Source: Akkermansiaceae bacterium
Lineage (GTDB): Bacteria; Verrucomicrobiota; Verrucomicrobiia; Verrucomicrobiales; Akkermansiaceae
Direction: 5' to 3'
Length of the DNA: 64,000 nucleotides
Assembly: GCA_903888515.1 (NCBI GenBank)
Contig: CAISTY010000060.1
Coordinates: forward strand, 1-64,000
Below the pieces are notes generated by a model. The model ran no database searches and had not been told where the DNA came from. It saw only the letters and a program-made list of their open reading frames with translations. Within the stretch, counting starts at the first letter, position 1, and every line of letters starts with the position of its first letter. The position numbers and the translations under genes were made by a program. Below, one piece after another: positions 44,328 to 52,969 of the stretch.

Positions 44328-44765
44328 ATGCTGGTGGATTTTTTCCCTGCCAACCATTCGGGCGCGCGGGACATAACCAACTCCAAGCTCGGCGGCATCG
44401 CCAAGGGCGTCAATGCCGCCCGCAAGGGCGCGGAACGCTCCGCCCGCGAGCAGTTCGACATGTTCGCCCAAAGTTCCCACCCCTTGCTTGCCGAGCATGG
44501 CCGCGCCGAACTCCGCTCCGCCCTGCTCTTCATCCACCAGGTCTGCAACGTCCTGCGCCGACAGAAACCCGCCTCCGCCGAGTGGCGGGCCACTCTAACT
44601 GTCAAGGCACTTGACATCCTCAACCATCACAACCCCGCCGCCATCGAGGCCGCCTTCAAATGGTTCATCGCCAACCGCGACTCCCAGGAAATCCCTCCAA
44701 GACTCGACTTCATCCTCGATCGCTTTGATGAATTCATCAAAAAAGGCCAGCGCGACTTTAGATAG
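44328..44765 (+). CDS. protein of unknown function at edge of RM island
   Basis: The 145-aa product has no motif I recognise: 'MLVDFFPANHSGARDITNSKLGGIAKGVNAARKG' begins it (given in pieces: 'VDFFPANHSGARD' and 'NSKLGGIAKGVNAARKG') and an Arg/Ala-rich helical C-terminus follows. Upstream the same frame stays open back to 44256 and reads protein-like (TLITAGFFTLTPVTDTSAEL), but the only ATG (44252) is in another frame. Either a one-base shift or a non-ATG start is needed. It runs opposite to the RM genes and PadR operon. It shows the usual high-GC codon style. Confidence 0.5.
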   Translation: MLVDFFPANHSGARDITNSKLGGIAKGVNAARKGAERSAREQFDMFAQSSHPLLAEHGRAELRSALLFIHQVCNVLRRQKPASAEWRATLTVKALDILNHHNPAAIEAAFKWFIANRDSQEIPPRLDFILDRFDEFIKKGQRDFR

Positions 44766-44781
44766 AAATGAAAAAAGTTGA

Positions 44782-45279
44782 ATGATGAAGGATGAATGCG
44801 TCACTATAGATATATTGGCAGAGTTGGCTGTGGCCGACGATATGATGAAAAAATGGCCGAAGGAAAAGTTGCTACCGGCATTGGGGTTTCCGGCGGCAGC
44901 GACGCACAACATGTGCAATTGGCATTGGAAGGACAAAGACTCCGTCACTCTGGAGGAAATCTTTGAACTCGTCATCTCCAGCGACAAGGATCCACGACCG
45001 GGATACCTTATATGCAGAATGCTCGATTTCCGTCATTTCGGTAAAAAGGGGTTTTTTGCCATCGTGCACCGCCTTTCAAATGTGAATCTTGGAGAAAAAT
45101 GCAACTCGTTTTGGAAAGCGAAACATCAATTGTTTCTGGATGCACACAGAGTGAAGGGCCTTGGCCCTTGTAATTGGTCGATTCCAATTACTGAAGAAGG
45201 AAAACTGTTGGCCCGCTTTAAAAACGGGGCTCTGTATTTGCCAAAACACCGGGGGAAAACGGGTATCGGGCGGGATTGA
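44782..45279 (+). CDS. protein of unknown function convergent with hsdR
   Basis: The 165-aa product (starting at either of two ATGs, 44782 or 44785) is soluble-looking. It has an N-terminal helical segment ('ILAELAVADDMMKKWPKEKL'), a Cys/Trp cluster ('MCNWHWKDKD') and 'KNGALYLPKH' near the end. I do not recognise the family. Its base composition is clearly lower in GC than its neighbours, consistent with being part of the imported island. It ends 4 bp before the end of hsdR, on the opposite strand, and starts 17 bp after the preceding unknown gene. Confidence 0.55.
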   Translation: MMKDECVTIDILAELAVADDMMKKWPKEKLLPALGFPAAATHNMCNWHWKDKDSVTLEEIFELVISSDKDPRPGYLICRMLDFRHFGKKGFFAIVHRLSNVNLGEKCNSFWKAKHQLFLDAHRVKGLGPCNWSIPITEEGKLLARFKNGALYLPKHRGKTGIGRD

Positions 45280-45283
45280 TTTC

Positions 45284-48200
45284 CTATTCTTCGTAGGTCA
45301 TCCCGAAAACCGTATCTGTTAGCCAGCCGCGGAAGGATTCGTTATCTTGGAACTGCTTGAAGAGCTGGGCATCGTCGGTGAAGAGAGCGGTGATGACGCG
45401 CTTGAGTGCCTTGTCGTGCTCAATGCGTGCGTTCTGGCGGTCTGAGTTTTTCTTCGCGTTCTGGTAGGCCTGGTCCTCGGATACCTTTTGGGGGATCTCT
45501 CCGGTGATGCGTTTCTCCATCCGTGTCGGATCGGAGAAGAGACCGCCGAACTGGTCGTTGAACGCTTTCACGATGTTCGAGAGCTTGTCCATCTCCGGCT
45601 CCGGCTTGCGCCCACCGCCTGACGTCGGCACCGGTTCGATTTCGGCGTCGGCATCCGGCAGAGCGATGGCCATGGTCGCCTTCTTCTCGGCGCGGTAGCT
45701 GTCCATGTCGATGGCCTCCAGAATGCCTTTTGCTAGATCTTCCTCGATCGGGGCGGGCAGCTTTGGGATGAGGAAGTTCAGGAAGATTGAGAGCTTCTCC
45801 CAGTCCTGCACGCCATACGGCAGGATGGTGGCGAGGAAGTCGTAGGTGCGGGTGAATGCCTTGGCCTTGCCTTTGAAATCCACCTGCCCGTCTTCGTCGA
45901 GGTCGCTCACATAAACGGCCACGCAGGCGTCAAGGATCGGGTCGAGCTTGTCCCGGTCGGCTCCGCCCAGATAGAGTTTCACGAGCGCATCGATCTGCAC
46001 CGGCGAATAGACCTGATACTTGTCCAACTCTGCCTTGAGCGTGTGGAGCTTGTTAGGGTCGGTCTCCTTGCTGAGGATCGTGGTGCGGTAGTAGTCGGCA
46101 AAGGCCTCCTCGATGGTTGTGGTGTCGTTCTGGAAATCGAGGACGAAGACATCGTGCTTCTTCGGGTGTGCCCGGTTCAGGCGGGAGAGCGTTTGCACGG
46201 CTTTGATGCCGCTCAGCACCTTGTCCACATACATCGTGTGCAGCAGCGGTTCGTCGTAGCCGGTTTGGAACTTGTCCGCGCAGATTAGGAAACGATACGG
46301 GTCTTCCTGAATCCGGTCGGCGATGTCGTTGCTAGAAAACCCGTTGAGCTTGGATTCGCTCACCTTGTCGCCCTTGTATTCCGGTTCGCCGGCGAACGCG
46401 ACGATGGGCCGGTATGGGCTTTTGATCTCCTTGAGATAGGCGTTGAAGGCGACGAAGTATTCAATCGCCCGCTGGATGCTGCCGGTCACCACCATGGCAC
46501 GCGCCTGTCCGCCGATTTTGTTCTGGCCGATGACCTGTTCGAGGAAGTGGTCCACCATGATCTCCGCCTTGTCGCGGATGGCCTTGCTGTGGCTCTCCAC
46601 ATAGACGCGCAGCTTCTTGCGGGCCTTCTTCACATCAAACTCGGGATCGCCTTCGACGGTCTTGGCGAGGCGGTAGTAACTCTCCACCGGCGTGTAGTTC
46701 TTGAGCACGTCGAGGATGAACCCCTCCTGGATGGCCTGCTTCATCGTGTAGGGATGGAAGGGGTGGTGTTTCACCTCGCCACCGTCCTGATAGGCGACAC
46801 CGAAGATCTCCAGGGTCTTGTTCTTCGGGGTGGCGGTGAAGGCGAAGTAGCTGGCGTTCGGCAACAGCTTCCGGGTTTCTATGATCCGGTTGATCTTGTC
46901 CTCGGTGGTTTCGTCATCGTCCGGTTCATCGCCTTCGGCCAGCGCCATGCTCATGGCGGCGGAAGTGCGCCCGCCCTGGCTGGAGTGGGCTTCGTCGATG
47001 ATGATGGCGTATTTTTTGCCCCGGTGCGTCTCGCCGATGCTGTCGAGCACATGGGGAAACGTCTGCACTGTGGAAATGATGAGCTTCTTGCCGTCCTTGA
47101 GAAACTTGGTGAGCTGCTCGGTCTTCGATTTGCCGGAACCTTCTTTCACCGCGCCGATGATGCTGCCCACCTGGGCGAATCCCTTGATGGTTTCCCGCAA
47201 TTGTCTGTCGAGCAAACGGCGGTCGGTGATGACGATGATCGAGTCGAACACATCGGCACCGTCCTTGCGCAGGCTGATCAACTGATGGGCCAGCCACGCG
47301 ATGGAATTCGACTTGCCGCTGCCCGCCGAGTGCTGGACGAGATAGACCTTGCCCGCCCCGTACTCCAGCACATCCGCGATCAAGCGCCGCACGACATCCA
47401 GTTGGTGATAGCGCGGGAAAATCTGCACCTGTTTCTTTTTGCCGGTCTTGGGATTCACCTCCTCCACGATCTGGGCATAGTTCTCCAAAATTTCCGTTAG
47501 CCGTGCCGGGGTGAGGATCTGTTTCCACAGATAGTCAGTCTTAATGCCATTTTCGTTAGGTGGATTGCCCGCGCCATCGTTCCAGCCCTGATTGAATGGC
47601 AGGAACCACGAGTCCTTCGCCATGCCCTTCGTTCCTTTGAGGGCGGTGCACATCATCACCTCGTGATCATCCACCGCAAAATGCACCAGACAGCGGCCAA
47701 ACTGAAACAAGGTTTCGCGGGGATCGCGGTCGCGCTTGTATTGCTCCACCGCATCCTCGACCGTTTGCTTGGTCAGGCTGTTCTTCAGTTCGAAGGTGAT
47801 CAGCGGCAGACCGTTGATGAAGGCGCACAGGTCCAATGAGCGCTTCGTCTGCTCCCGGCTGAAGTGCAGTTGCCGCGTGATGCTGAAGCGGTTCTTCGCA
47901 TGGCGCTCCACCGCTTTTTTGTTTTCCGCCGAGGGCTTGCCGTAAAACAAGTCAAAGCTCAGCGCCCCGTGCTTGATGCCCTTTCGCAGCACCTCGATCA
48001 CGCCGCGCCGCGTGATCTCCCCTTGCAGGCGCGCGAGGAACTTCTGTCGCGCCATGCCTTTCTTGTCCCTGTAATCCGCGATGCCCAGCTTCGCCCATTC
48101 CTCCGGCTGTGTGGCGATGAGAAACGTGAAGAGCTGCTCGCTATCCACGGCATACTCCCGGTCATACGCTGTGGGGCCGCCCGCGAACCACCCGCTGCCG

Positions 48201-48313
48201 TCCTTGGAGGGCGCAACCTCCGCCACTCCTCCCGCCGCGGTGAAGCCATCCGTCCCGGCCATGTGGCGCATGATCAGGCTTTCGAGGCCTTTTTCGCTGG
48301 TGTCTGTGGGCAT
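45284..48313 (-). CDS. hsdR: type I restriction endonuclease subunit R
   Basis: The 1009-aa product is the translocase/nuclease subunit. The N-terminal PD-(D/E)xK nuclease shows 'GLPLITFELKNSLTKQTVEDA'-like sequence (its core 'ITFELKN' holds the catalytic ExK). The SF2 motor has Walker A 'HSAGSGKSNS', DEAD-box 'IIDEAHSSQGG', 'SYFAFTATPKNKTLEIFG', 'FLICADKFQTGYDEPLL' and 'VQTLSRLNRA'. A helical C-terminus for docking to HsdM/S follows. With the modification and specificity subunits below, it cuts DNA unmodified at the recognition site. It follows the DUF4276 gene by only a few bases. Confidence 0.95.
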   Translation of the reverse strand: MPTDTSEKGLESLIMRHMAGTDGFTAAGGVAEVAPSKDGSGWFAGGPTAYDREYAVDSEQLFTFLIATQPEEWAKLGIADYRDKKGMARQKFLARLQGEITRRGVIEVLRKGIKHGALSFDLFYGKPSAENKKAVERHAKNRFSITRQLHFSREQTKRSLDLCAFINGLPLITFELKNSLTKQTVEDAVEQYKRDRDPRETLFQFGRCLVHFAVDDHEVMMCTALKGTKGMAKDSWFLPFNQGWNDGAGNPPNENGIKTDYLWKQILTPARLTEILENYAQIVEEVNPKTGKKKQVQIFPRYHQLDVVRRLIADVLEYGAGKVYLVQHSAGSGKSNSIAWLAHQLISLRKDGADVFDSIIVITDRRLLDRQLRETIKGFAQVGSIIGAVKEGSGKSKTEQLTKFLKDGKKLIISTVQTFPHVLDSIGETHRGKKYAIIIDEAHSSQGGRTSAAMSMALAEGDEPDDDETTEDKINRIIETRKLLPNASYFAFTATPKNKTLEIFGVAYQDGGEVKHHPFHPYTMKQAIQEGFILDVLKNYTPVESYYRLAKTVEGDPEFDVKKARKKLRVYVESHSKAIRDKAEIMVDHFLEQVIGQNKIGGQARAMVVTGSIQRAIEYFVAFNAYLKEIKSPYRPIVAFAGEPEYKGDKVSESKLNGFSSNDIADRIQEDPYRFLICADKFQTGYDEPLLHTMYVDKVLSGIKAVQTLSRLNRAHPKKHDVFVLDFQNDTTTIEEAFADYYRTTILSKETDPNKLHTLKAELDKYQVYSPVQIDALVKLYLGGADRDKLDPILDACVAVYVSDLDEDGQVDFKGKAKAFTRTYDFLATILPYGVQDWEKLSIFLNFLIPKLPAPIEEDLAKGILEAIDMDSYRAEKKATMAIALPDADAEIEPVPTSGGGRKPEPEMDKLSNIVKAFNDQFGGLFSDPTRMEKRITGEIPQKVSEDQAYQNAKKNSDRQNARIEHDKALKRVITALFTDDAQLFKQFQDNESFRGWLTDTVFGMTYEE

Positions 48314-48317
48314 GGCG

Positions 48318-48917
48318 TTAGAGTTTGTTATTCAGCACCTTCGTCATCCTCGAAAAGGCAGACAATGAACTGAGCGCGGTAGGGTTAAGGACGCCAATGA
48401 CTTCAAAGGAGCGTTTCCCCTTGGCGTAGGCGTTGGAACAATTCCGCGTCGCATGCGCGAGCTTGTCATGAACGTCGTGGCGGTTGCGGCTCTCCAGATC
48501 GTTCAAAGGGGGCAAGGCATTCTCTTGAAGCGTGTGCCCGTAATGTTCTTTCAACGCGGCACGGTCTGCGACGATCCACGTTTCCATGCATGTTGTCATG
48601 AGGAGAACCTGCTCATCGGCCGCTCCGGCGGGCTTATCCCAATTGTCCCGAGTCTTGAGATGCTCCCATGTTTTATCGACGTCTGCCACGGGGTCTTCAC
48701 TGTCCACCAGCATGGCAATGTAGTCGCCTTGCTTGCTTTGGCCATGGGCGGTTTTGAAATCGTCGAACGCGGAGTTGCGTCCACCACACGCACTGAGTCG
48801 GGGCATCCTCTTGTATGTAGCAAAACCCAACTTCCCGATCAGATTTCGGAAGCCTTCCCGGCAGCGCACCTGATCCTCTTTGGATTCCGCCCCTTCGATG
48901 TAGAGATGCGCACTCAC
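48318..48917 (-). CDS. DUF4276 / TOPRIM-like protein
   Basis: I start at the GTG at 48917 (VSAHLYIEGAES); it overlaps the stop of the AAA gene (GTGA), and the frame upstream to 48980 is shadow. The 199-aa product matches my recollection of DUF4276: N-terminal strand 'HLYIEGAESKEDQ' with the TOPRIM-like acidic Glu, 'SACGGRNSAFDDFK', 'AMLVDSEDPVADVD' supplying the DxD-type acidic pair, and 'MTTCMETWIVADRAAL'. TOPRIM-like partners of AAA ATPases act as nucleases in two-gene abortive-infection and OLD-type systems. Its coupled position after the ATPase gene fits such a role. Confidence 0.75.
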   Translation of the reverse strand: MSAHLYIEGAESKEDQVRCREGFRNLIGKLGFATYKRMPRLSACGGRNSAFDDFKTAHGQSKQGDYIAMLVDSEDPVADVDKTWEHLKTRDNWDKPAGAADEQVLLMTTCMETWIVADRAALKEHYGHTLQENALPPLNDLESRNRHDVHDKLAHATRNCSNAYAKGKRSFEVIGVLNPTALSSLSAFSRMTKVLNNKL

Positions 48918-50101
48918 CAGCGGGTTCCTCCCAGTTGTCCCTGAATCCAAAGCTGCCCTAGGCGGTATTTCTCCAGCCACACCGCCAACTCGGATGCCGA
49001 GAGCCGTGTCATCTCCGTCTGGCCCTTATGTTTTTCGCAGACTACCACGGATTCCGGGCAATCTGTCATCGCATCCACCAGAATGTCAGAGTGCGTCGTC
49101 ACGATGATCTGGGTCTGTTCAGATGCGGACTTCAGCAAGTCCGCAACGGTCGGAAGAATGTCCGGATGCAATCCCAGTTCCGGCTCCTCGATGCAGATGA
49201 GTGGCGGCGGCTCGGGGTCGCAAAGAATTGCCAGAAGGCAGAGGAAGCGCAAGGTCCCATCTGATAGCCGGGTCGCAGGAATGACAAAGTCCCCCTCCGT
49301 GAAAAACACCTGCACGCTTCCACCCTCGGCCACAACCTCGAAGTCCGTTAGTCCGTCATACAGTTTTCTCAAATTCTCGATGATCGCCTTCTTGGCTTTC
49401 GGCGTTTTCCGCAGCTTGCTGAGAAACAAACCCAGGTTGGAAAAATCATCCTCAAGGAAATTGTTGCGCATGTCCGCTTGCTGAGGTTCGCGGAAGACGG
49501 CACTGCGTCCGAACGCCCATTCTCGATAGATGCGCACCTTTTCGTAGTTTTGAGAAAGCGATGCCAATTCGGCAAAGGAGGACGGATCAAACAGCTGGCC
49601 TACTATGGAACAGTCCGGCCGAACCAGCGCCTCTGATACAGATCTCTCGGCACCCGTCGCCGTGAGAACCATCGGCTTTCCGTCCTTCAGTCCGTGATAG
49701 TAGGATATAGCATCGCCTCCCCAAGGAGGTTCGATGGATTCTGTCACCCGCTCATCCACCAATTTGAAACGCTGTGCCTCAGAACGAAACTCGATCACGT
49801 GTCGCAGTGGGATTTCGCTGTGCGGGTGTTCGATCACCACGTCCACAGAAGCCACTCCCTTAGGGTCACCTTTCCAAATCCATTCCGTTACGCCGCCGCC
49901 CTTGCGGGTCACATCCGCAAAATCCTTTGGCGCGGCACGCAGCAGGCTGATCGCTTCGATGAGATTCGATTTGCCGCTGCCGTTGGGGCCGATGAAAACA
50001 TTGAGCGCCACGAGGTCGATGCCGTTGTTCTCCGACCCGAAGGATAGAAAATTCCTCGGTTTCAAATGATGGATCAGGATGGAGCCGGTGGGTTCTGTCA
50101 T
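48914..50101 (-). CDS. AAA family ATPase (SMC/OLD-like) partner of DUF4276
   Basis: The 395-aa product is an ABC/SMC-type ATPase. Walker A is 'GPNGSGKSNLIEAI' (38-51), the signature-like segment is 'RLSDGTLRFLCLLAIL', Walker B is 'LICIEEPELGLHPD' and the His switch is 'IIVTTHSDILVDAM'. Between these lies a helical insertion typical of OLD-family ATPases. It starts 3 bp after hsdS and overlaps the DUF4276 gene by 4 bp. The pair resembles split OLD nucleases (ATPase plus TOPRIM) used in anti-phage defence (AbiL/Gabija-like in concept). Which DNA event triggers it cannot be told from sequence. Confidence 0.85.
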   Translation of the reverse strand: MTEPTGSILIHHLKPRNFLSFGSENNGIDLVALNVFIGPNGSGKSNLIEAISLLRAAPKDFADVTRKGGGVTEWIWKGDPKGVASVDVVIEHPHSEIPLRHVIEFRSEAQRFKLVDERVTESIEPPWGGDAISYYHGLKDGKPMVLTATGAERSVSEALVRPDCSIVGQLFDPSSFAELASLSQNYEKVRIYREWAFGRSAVFREPQQADMRNNFLEDDFSNLGLFLSKLRKTPKAKKAIIENLRKLYDGLTDFEVVAEGGSVQVFFTEGDFVIPATRLSDGTLRFLCLLAILCDPEPPPLICIEEPELGLHPDILPTVADLLKSASEQTQIIVTTHSDILVDAMTDCPESVVVCEKHKGQTEMTRLSASELAVWLEKYRLGQLWIQGQLGGTRW

Positions 50102-50104
50102 GGT

Positions 50105-51508
50105 TCAATTCTCCTCGGGTTCAGTTTTATCCAAAATCTCCCCTTCGTCGAGCACGTCGGCGCTCAATTCAGCGGCGGCGGTGGGTAGTTCCGGCAGCTC
50201 GGCGGCGGCTTCGCGCGCGTCCAGCTTGCCCGTCACAATGTCGGTGGTCAGACGCGTGCGGTATTCCTGCATCAGCGCGATTTCCCGCTCAGTGCGGGCA
50301 ATGGCGGTGGTGAGGTCTGCCGATTGCTCCTCGATTCCTTTAAGGATGGAATCCTGCTCTTCGCGAGGTGGCAGCGGAATATGGATCGCGCCGAACCTGT
50401 CGTTATAGAGACGCATGAATCCCGACGTGCCGGTGCCCAAACCTTTTGATTCCGAACGGAATTTCACTCGCAGCGTCCGGCTCCGGAATAGCTCACCAAG
50501 GTAATCGACGTTCACATCCGCTATCGGGTCGAAGACTGCATAATCCGGACTCACAAGGCCGGTGATGCTGAGGCACGATGGGAAAATGACTCCGTTGCCC
50601 GCTTGCATTCGGTTCACAACGAACTGCCGCGGTCTGACAATCTTGAAGCCGACCAGTGTTGCTGCTTGAGGCGGGCGGGTGAAGTGTTCAGAAAACACGA
50701 CGAGGCCGTGATGCATTCGCATTGAGAGCAACGGTTCCAATCCTGTCGTGGACCGATGATCCACTTCGCGAAGTAGATACTTGATCCGCTTCGCCTCCCA
50801 ATGCTTCGGAATATCCCCGAGCCAGGGGATGCCGGAGGGTTTGAGGGGGACGTCGGGATGGAGGCCGCGGGTGACGGCGCGGTGGATGATGGCCTGCTTC
50901 TGCTCGTTGAGCAGCCCGATGAGCTTGCGCTTGGCGCGGATGAAGCCGTCGATCTTGCGGTTCGCGTGGTCCAGAAACCGCACGATGGCCGCTTGTTCGT
51001 CGGGCGGCGGGAGCACTGAGCCGATGACTTTGAAATGTTCGGGACGTAGGCTCCACATGTCCGACGTGATGCCGTATGACCAGCGCTCCGCCTCCTTTGC
51101 AAATGACGGCGTGCGGTAGAGGTGGTGATAAAATAACGCGTTCGCTTCCGTTCTCGGGCGCATCACCACATAGGCGGGGCTGATGATGCCGCGCAGACTC
51201 GAAGCGCCCAGTGCTCCCTGCCATGCCCGCATCTTGTTGTAGGCGATGTCGTGGGGCTGAACGAGTTTGTAGGCTCCTTTGTTGAGGTTTGAGCTGTCCT
51301 TCTTCGACGAGCCATCGAGCAGCACTTTCTGGCGAACGATTCCCCGCGTGATCGTTACGGATAGCATTTCCTCCTTCGGATGATTGCGGTCTTTGACCTC
51401 ATCGAAGAGCGCACGGTTCGGCAGGACAGACCAATGTTTGGGAACGCTTCCAAGCCAGCGATGCCCCGACTCCTTGTATTGCGCATACGGCTTGAGGCCT
51501 TCTATCAT
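50105..51508 (-). CDS. hsdS: type I restriction specificity subunit S
   Basis: The start at 51508 (MIEGLKPYAQYKESG) has a perfect AGGAGG at 51514-51519, 5 bp upstream on this strand; the frame is open to 51562 but that part belongs to an inverted repeat. The 467-aa protein has two target-recognition domains, each headed by the usual 'ESGHRWLGSVPKHWSVLPN' / 'PSGIPWLGDIPKHWEAKRI' motif and ended by central ('PPPDEQAAIVRFLDHANRKID') and C-terminal conserved coiled coils. The two domains read the two halves of the bipartite site. It lies directly behind a 214-bp hairpin-forming repeat. Confidence 0.92.
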   Translation of the reverse strand: MIEGLKPYAQYKESGHRWLGSVPKHWSVLPNRALFDEVKDRNHPKEEMLSVTITRGIVRQKVLLDGSSKKDSSNLNKGAYKLVQPHDIAYNKMRAWQGALGASSLRGIISPAYVVMRPRTEANALFYHHLYRTPSFAKEAERWSYGITSDMWSLRPEHFKVIGSVLPPPDEQAAIVRFLDHANRKIDGFIRAKRKLIGLLNEQKQAIIHRAVTRGLHPDVPLKPSGIPWLGDIPKHWEAKRIKYLLREVDHRSTTGLEPLLSMRMHHGLVVFSEHFTRPPQAATLVGFKIVRPRQFVVNRMQAGNGVIFPSCLSITGLVSPDYAVFDPIADVNVDYLGELFRSRTLRVKFRSESKGLGTGTSGFMRLYNDRFGAIHIPLPPREEQDSILKGIEEQSADLTTAIARTEREIALMQEYRTRLTTDIVTGKLDAREAAAELPELPTAAAELSADVLDEGEILDKTEPEEN

Positions 51509-51525
51509 TTCCGGCCTCCTTTCTG

Positions 51526-51739
51526 CGCCCCAACGGGGCAGTGCCATGCCAGCCCAGGGCAACGCCCTGGGTCAACGGTGTTAGATGATTCAAGCCCTGT
51601 AAGGGCGGACCAAATCGCCCGTACCACCGAACGCCGTCCGCGTCGCCGGTTAGGCCGCCCTTTCAGGGCTTGCATGGTGTGTTTGGCGTCAAACCCAGGG
51701 CGTTGCCCTGGGCTGGCATGAGGTCGCCCCGTTGGGGCT
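51526..51739. repeat. 214-bp nested inverted repeat
   Basis: Left arm 51526-51608 and right arm 51655-51739 are imperfect reverse complements of about 83 bp with a 46-bp loop. Each arm itself contains three short hairpins: 'gccccaacggggc', 'cccagggcaacgccctggg' and 'gccctgtaagggc' (with changes in the right arm). It looks like a dispersed REP/MITE-type element inserted between the DUF1016 gene and hsdS. Its right edge touches other hairpins. It would fold into a large structure in the RM transcript. Confidence 0.8.
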
Positions 51740-51809
51740 TTGAAGAGATGGCTCATGGCGTGGCTCCTTTCGCGATTTCGTGCGCGGGCTGTGAGGCACA
51801 TCGCCGGCT

Positions 51810-51863
51810 CGATTCGTGACGCGCTGCGTCACAAATCGAAATTAGACGCAATGAGTCTAAATT
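51810..51863. other. two adjacent hairpins after the DUF1016 gene
   Basis: Hairpin 1 is 'gtgacgcgctgcgtcac' (51816-51832), extended by CGATT/AATCG outside one mismatch. Hairpin 2 is ttagac-gcaatga-gtctaa (51842-51860). Both lie just downstream of the DUF1016 stop on the minus strand. A weak T-rich tail follows hairpin 2, so it may attenuate or terminate transcription before hsdS, or it is part of the neighbouring repeat element. Confidence 0.45.
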
Positions 51864-51871
51864 CGGAGATT

Positions 51872-52969
51872 TCATGGCAGTTTCGTCCTCCGTGCTGGCT
51901 TTGATGTTTCCGGCTCCTTCTCGTTGTCCTCCGGCGGGGCACAGAGTTGATAGAACTCATGGAGTTTGGCACGGAGCAGGTTTTTGTCAGGCAGCATGGT
52001 TTCATACTCGGCGATCATGGCCGGGGAGAGGGATCGGCTGAGGCAATACTCGACGACTTCCGCATCCTTGGTGGCGCAGAGGAGAAGACCGATGGCGGGG
52101 TTTTCGTGGGCCTTGCGGTGGTCGCGGTCGAGCGCTTCGAGATAGAAGTTGAGCTTGCCGAGATCCTCCGGGCGAAACTCGCGGATCTTGAGTTCGATGG
52201 CAACAAGGCAGTTCATGGCACGGTGGAAGAACAACAAGTCGAGCGCGAAATCCTGCCCGCCGACCTGCACCGGGTGTTGGGAGCCGACGAAGCAGAAGTC
52301 GCGCCCCAACTCAGTGATGAAGCGGCCCAGATTGCGCAGCAGTGCGCCGTGGAGGTCGGCTTCGGAGTGCTCGGAGGGCAGGCCGAGGAATTCGAGGGAG
52401 TAGATGTCTTTGAAGATGTTGAGCGCCTCTGGGTGAGATTCTCTCACCAGTGGCGAGACTTTTATGGGATGGAGGACGGTGCGCTCGAAACGGGCGGTTC
52501 GGAGTTGGCGTTCGAGTTCCCGGCTGGACCACTTTTCCCGGATGGCCAAACGGACGTAAAACTCGCGTTCCTCATCCATCTTGGCGCGGCTCAGGATGGC
52601 CAAATGATGAGTCCACGGCAATTGTCTCAGCAGTGCCGAGACAATTGCGTCATTTCTGTAAGCCTCGTAAAACTGGCGCATTCTGAACAGATTGGGCCGG
52701 GTAAATCCCCTGAGGCCCGGCTGCGTTCGGGCTAGGAAGCGTGCCAGATCATCGACCACCTTATCGCCCCACTCGGCGGACTCCAGCTTGCGGCTGATGT
52801 ATTCGCCCACCTGCCAGTAAAGCGTGACCAGTTCGGTATTGACCGCCTGATACGCCCGCTGTTTGGCGGATTGGATGAGTTCGAGCACCTCGGTGAAGGC
52901 GCTCTCCTCTGCAACCTGCGGCGATAGTCGCACCGGTGGTGCGACAATTTGGTTCTTCTCCTTCTTCAC
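51872..52969 (-). CDS. DUF1016 / PDDEXK nuclease domain protein (YhcG-like)
   Basis: The 365-aa product has an N-terminal DUF1016_N helical domain ('YQAVNTELVTLYWQVGEYIS', 'GFTRPNLFRMRQFYEAY', 'LPWTHHLAIL') and a C-terminal PD-(D/E)xK nuclease with 'GQDFALDLLFFHRAMNCLVAIELK' in its core (given here as 'LDLLFFHRAMNCLVAIELK'), matching D...ExK. Such proteins are frequent passengers of type I RM loci and are proposed to act as accessory nucleases in defence. The start overlaps the stop of hsdM by ATGA (52966-52969), so it is tightly coupled to the modification subunit. Confidence 0.88.
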   Translation of the reverse strand: MKKEKNQIVAPPVRLSPQVAEESAFTEVLELIQSAKQRAYQAVNTELVTLYWQVGEYISRKLESAEWGDKVVDDLARFLARTQPGLRGFTRPNLFRMRQFYEAYRNDAIVSALLRQLPWTHHLAILSRAKMDEEREFYVRLAIREKWSSRELERQLRTARFERTVLHPIKVSPLVRESHPEALNIFKDIYSLEFLGLPSEHSEADLHGALLRNLGRFITELGRDFCFVGSQHPVQVGGQDFALDLLFFHRAMNCLVAIELKIREFRPEDLGKLNFYLEALDRDHRKAHENPAIGLLLCATKDAEVVEYCLSRSLSPAMIAEYETMLPDKNLLRAKLHEFYQLCAPPEDNEKEPETSKPARRTKLP

